A stretch of DNA of 64,000 nt from Pomphorhynchus laevis (taxonomy: Eukaryota; Acanthocephala; Palaeacanthocephala; Echinorhynchida; Pomphorhynchidae). The translations under genes and the position numbers were made by a program. Under the pieces are notes generated by a model that saw only the letters and a list, made by a program, of their open reading frames with translations, ran no database searches and had not been told where the DNA came from. The DNA is taken from positions 124,001-188,000 of the forward strand of contig WNNJ02000851.1 in NCBI GenBank assembly GCA_012934845.2. The letters run 5' to 3'. Below, in pieces: positions 61,320-64,000 of this stretch (the stretch's first letter is position 1; each line of letters opens with the position of its first letter).

Positions 61320-64000
61320 ATAATAATTTTTTTTTAAGAGAATAATTTTTTTATAAGAACTCCAAAATGTACAAACAAACACAAAAAAAACGTGATGCGT
61401 CAAATAATTTAAAAGAATATTGTACGTTTTTTCATTTAGCGCGCAGGGCGATTGCGAGCAGAACGGGCACCCCGAACGCATAAAGAAATTGAGCGAGCCA
61501 GTTGTATGCCAATCGTTGACCGAAGACGTGTCAATTCCTCTGCATATGTGTGTCTTTTTCTAATTGCCAATTTACGAGCAATGCGCTGAATTATCGTGAC
61601 CGACGATTTACTTTCACCACCAAAACAAGAAAACACCAATGGCGCAAAGTTTGCCCTCTCTATTAGTATGACTCTCTCTTGATACTTTGCGATTTTTCGC
61701 TTTTCGTGGAATTCAAAGGCGGACGTTGTTGACTTCGAGAGGTTGGACGGCGCGAATGCGTTGAATACGCATGTGTCGAATAAAGTTCGCTCAGAACGAC
61801 CTCCGTAAAATCCATAGCAAGCAATGTCTAAACGTGCTTCATGATCTCTAGAAGTGCTTGTGCGCTCGAACACGATACTATGATGTACTGATTTCAAAGC
61901 TGGTTCTGTCTGGACATTATCGCAAATTTCGGTCATGGTATTGGATAATATATCACGAATCAAATCGTGTCTAATCGAAGGATGACCTCCAGTTGGACAA
62001 GTTAGTGAGTGTGCCAGTGATGTTCGTTCACCGCATGGGCAATGTAAGGGAACATCGCAAGACAGTCTATTGTACCGAGCTCCAATTGCATCCCGAAATT
62101 CCATATTATTAAGACGAGTACAACGGTCATTTGTAGGATACGTGGATAGCCATGAGGAAGCACCCTTGACTTGTAGGTGCTCCAATATGCATATAGTAGT
62201 TTTATCTAAATCAGATAGCTTATCCATAAGTAGCGATTTGTGCATCTCGTTTTTTGATGTGCGTATCTGGGAAATATACTTATCTTGCTCCGCCTTTAAC
62301 TCAACCCCATACAAGCCGCCTAAATAAGGAAGACATAGCTTCTCAGAGTTTTCGAACTCTACTTGTGCTGTGACTCGTGGGTCAACTATGCCTAGACCAC
62401 CATGTCTTAATGGGAGCGAAAATAATGGCCACATGGAATTGTCGTTCGTTGAGTTCAAATTAAAAAGTTCGTCAAAGCGACGCCGAATAGTATCATTTAA
62501 TTCATCGAACCAGCCATTTAAGCAATTCGTCGTTCGTTGCATGTGTATATATTTATGCTGCAAAGCTCTGGTCATACTAGCATAGCTTACCTGTAAATCA
62601 ATAACACCGACGTCAGCTAAACGATCAACAAGTAAGCAGTATTTAGAAATTTTGGAGCTTATCGTTTTGTGAATATAATTATCATCCCCGATCGGAGCAC
62701 CCAATACTATGGTTCCATCGACGGCGATTTTTATTCCTGTGTCTTTAAACAGTTTGTACATATCAGTGGCTTTATCAGGTGTAGTTAGCAGCACACACTT
62801 TTCTTTATTTATATTGAATCCAAAAGCAGGTCCGTGTTCGCATAGAAATTTGAATGAGTTGTAGATTTGATTAGTTTCACCGACTAAATTACCATCATCC
62901 GCGTACCAGAATTGATTGATACGAGGGAATTTGTCTTCGATGACCTTCAATAGCGGTATGGTCGCTACTGCGTAAGCAGACATTGATAGTACATCGCCCT
63001 GTGTGAAGCCTTCGTAAGATGTTATAAATTCATTTCCAATCGATAATTGGGATGGACTATCATAGAGGTTGTGCAATACTGTAGACATCGATGGACATAT
63101 GCGAGAAATGTTAATAAGAGCTGCTGATCTGTTAATTCTATTAAATGCATTATCTGCGTCGATCGTCAAAAGAACTGCGTCAGGATTTCTGAACAAGCAA
63201 TCACGAACTGCGTGGGTGACACACTCAACTCCGGCTCGCTGACCAGCACACATTTGTAATCGTCCACAAACTTGTTGTATGTCGTCTGAAAGGAGAGAGA
63301 GAATAGCCTTTGACATTATTCTTCTACTAACGTCTCCAATGCCTATAGGCCTTATACCTGATTCTTTCGTTAAGGCAATTAATCTATTAGTAGTCAGTAC
63401 TTTTGTAACATCATTAGGCAAGTGTTCAGTTGCTAGAGACCGTGCAAATATTGAGAGAGCTTCAGCCAATTGTATTGATTCGTTACCAAATTTTGTTAGC
63501 ATATTCATCCAAGCTAACGCATCTAAGCCAGAAGGACCTGCACCACCTTTCACCCGTTTGGCCATGTGTATAATTAATTCACTGTTAATAGAATCGAATA
63601 TCACTGAATGGAAACTTGGAGCAGTAATTTGGACCTTCCAGTTAATAGCATCTGGATTCAATGGAGCCTGCGCAGGGTGTTTGTCAAGTAATAATTCTCG
63701 TACGGATCTAGAACCAACCAAATCATCAGGTAGCAAGGGAACTCCAACTTTAGACTCAGGATCTAAAAGATGTATTGCTGTGCTCAATCTAGAGCTCTCT
63801 ACTAGTGAGATGAAGCTTTTGCGCCAGTCGTTTGTTTTTGGTGATTTCACTTTCAATGTTTTCATACTTTGCAGCGCCAAGGCTTCCGCATATAATTTAC
63901 CAAATTCATTCTTGAACCACAGATCTAGTCGTCGTGATAAAGTTGCTTTTAATGATTTAATAGTATTACGTACGTTCCTTTGTAGAATTAGATGACTAAA
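61320..64000 (-). mobile_element. RLE-p, R2-group LINE running off the window end
   Basis: 3' UTR ~110 nt (no GGCCC hairpin) and an A-rich AATTATTAT tail that touches the LINE-E 5' end. The coding region is open up to the window edge, so the 5' part lies beyond 64000. Confidence 0.88.
61436..64000 (-). CDS. RLE-p polyprotein, C-terminal ~855 codons, open
   Basis: The frame stays open to the window edge (it reads FSHLILQRNVRNTIKSL at 64000), so the first Met within it is internal. RT: GIRPIGIGDVSRRIM, IDADNAFNRINRS, EGFTQGDVLSMSAYA, FWYADDGNLVG, LGAPIGDDNYI. Then GASSWLSTYP, zinc motif CPCGERTSLAHSLTC with IRHDLIRD, endonuclease ARLDIACYGFYG / LFDTCVFN, FHEKRKIAKYQERV, and the end block IGIQLARSISLCVRGARS. 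Clear relative of RLE-l: it shares the Val in the GDV of motif B and FWYADDGN. No defect in the visible part. Confidence 0.9.
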   Translation of the reverse strand, partial: FSHLILQRNVRNTIKSLKATLSRRLDLWFKNEFGKLYAEALALQSMKTLKVKSPKTNDWRKSFISLVESSRLSTAIHLLDPESKVGVPLLPDDLVGSRSVRELLLDKHPAQAPLNPDAINWKVQITAPSFHSVIFDSINSELIIHMAKRVKGGAGPSGLDALAWMNMLTKFGNESIQLAEALSIFARSLATEHLPNDVTKVLTTNRLIALTKESGIRPIGIGDVSRRIMSKAILSLLSDDIQQVCGRLQMCAGQRAGVECVTHAVRDCLFRNPDAVLLTIDADNAFNRINRSAALINISRICPSMSTVLHNLYDSPSQLSIGNEFITSYEGFTQGDVLSMSAYAVATIPLLKVIEDKFPRINQFWYADDGNLVGETNQIYNSFKFLCEHGPAFGFNINKEKCVLLTTPDKATDMYKLFKDTGIKIAVDGTIVLGAPIGDDNYIHKTISSKISKYCLLVDRLADVGVIDLQVSYASMTRALQHKYIHMQRTTNCLNGWFDELNDTIRRRFDELFNLNSTNDNSMWPLFSLPLRHGGLGIVDPRVTAQVEFENSEKLCLPYLGGLYGVELKAEQDKYISQIRTSKNEMHKSLLMDKLSDLDKTTICILEHLQVKGASSWLSTYPTNDRCTRLNNMEFRDAIGARYNRLSCDVPLHCPCGERTSLAHSLTCPTGGHPSIRHDLIRDILSNTMTEICDNVQTEPALKSVHHSIVFERTSTSRDHEARLDIACYGFYGGRSERTLFDTCVFNAFAPSNLSKSTTSAFEFHEKRKIAKYQERVILIERANFAPLVFSCFGGESKSSVTIIQRIARKLAIRKRHTYAEELTRLRSTIGIQLARSISLCVRGARSARNRPAR

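Noticed and set aside
19350-64000. Classical R2 insertion in 28S rDNA
   Set aside because: No rRNA sequence flanks any copy; junctions are TAA/ATT tracts or other elements.

Overview
The window reads as eukaryotic nuclear DNA, most likely from an invertebrate animal: about 64 kb filled almost entirely by non-LTR retrotransposons (LINEs), with no host gene, tRNA or rRNA that I can recognise. The species cannot be named from this sequence. Labels used below are mine. RLE-n = single-ORF LINEs of the R2/R4 group: an N-terminal Cys cluster, a reverse transcriptase (RT), a C-x-C-x7-H-x3-C zinc motif and a restriction-like endonuclease. LINE-B, C, D, E and F = LINEs with an apurinic-like (APE) endonuclease; B, C and F are CR1-like. 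LINE-A = an L2/CR1-group element seen only as 5'-truncated copies.

Layout. 1-6.25 kb: two plus-strand RLE copies (RLE-1, RLE-2) broken by minus-strand LINE-A insertions, then a small foldback (MITE-like) element and a 278-bp repeat. 6.25-11.1 kb: LINE-C (minus), nearly intact, inserted into an array of that 278-bp repeat, which resumes at 11.1-11.8 kb. 11.8-12.3 kb: 3' end of LINE-F. 12.3-16.84 kb: LINE-B (plus), with a 36-copy 13-bp array and an 80-bp palindrome ahead of ORF1. 16.84-64 kb: one uninterrupted minus-strand, head-to-tail chain. In transcription order: RLE-p, LINE-E, RLE-m, RLE-o, RLE-n, RLE-l (carrying an inserted LTR retrotransposon), RLE-n', RLE-k, RLE-j, RLE-i, RLE-h, RLE-g, RLE-f, RLE-e, RLE-d, RLE-c (carrying an inserted LINE-A), RLE-b, RLE-a, a chimeric insertion, and LINE-D.

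Nearly every element ends in an A-rich plus ATT/TAA tail, and the next element starts in or beside that tail. This suggests elements that use TAA/ATT tracts as targets and re-create the target with each insertion. RLE-j, RLE-l, RLE-m, RLE-p (as far as visible), RLE-b (slightly 5'-truncated) and LINE-E have open reading frames without breaks. RLE-d, RLE-h and RLE-i each carry a single in-frame stop. The locus is therefore young or still active.

Most interesting signals: (1) a shared ~31-35-nt 5' leader on elements of two unrelated classes; (2) LINE-D and LINE-E have ORF1 and ORF2 in one frame separated by a single TGA, with no ATG before the endonuclease; (3) the same Cys cluster heads the RLE elements and the LINE-E ORF1; (4) a conserved 18-nt 3'-UTR hairpin in seven RLE 3' ends; (5) a different short tandem repeat at the 5' end of most elements; (6) nine copies of a 13-mer bracketing RLE-b; (7) a chimera of RLE and APE-LINE sequence; (8) a very short-LTR element whose primer-site region is complementary to its own LTR.
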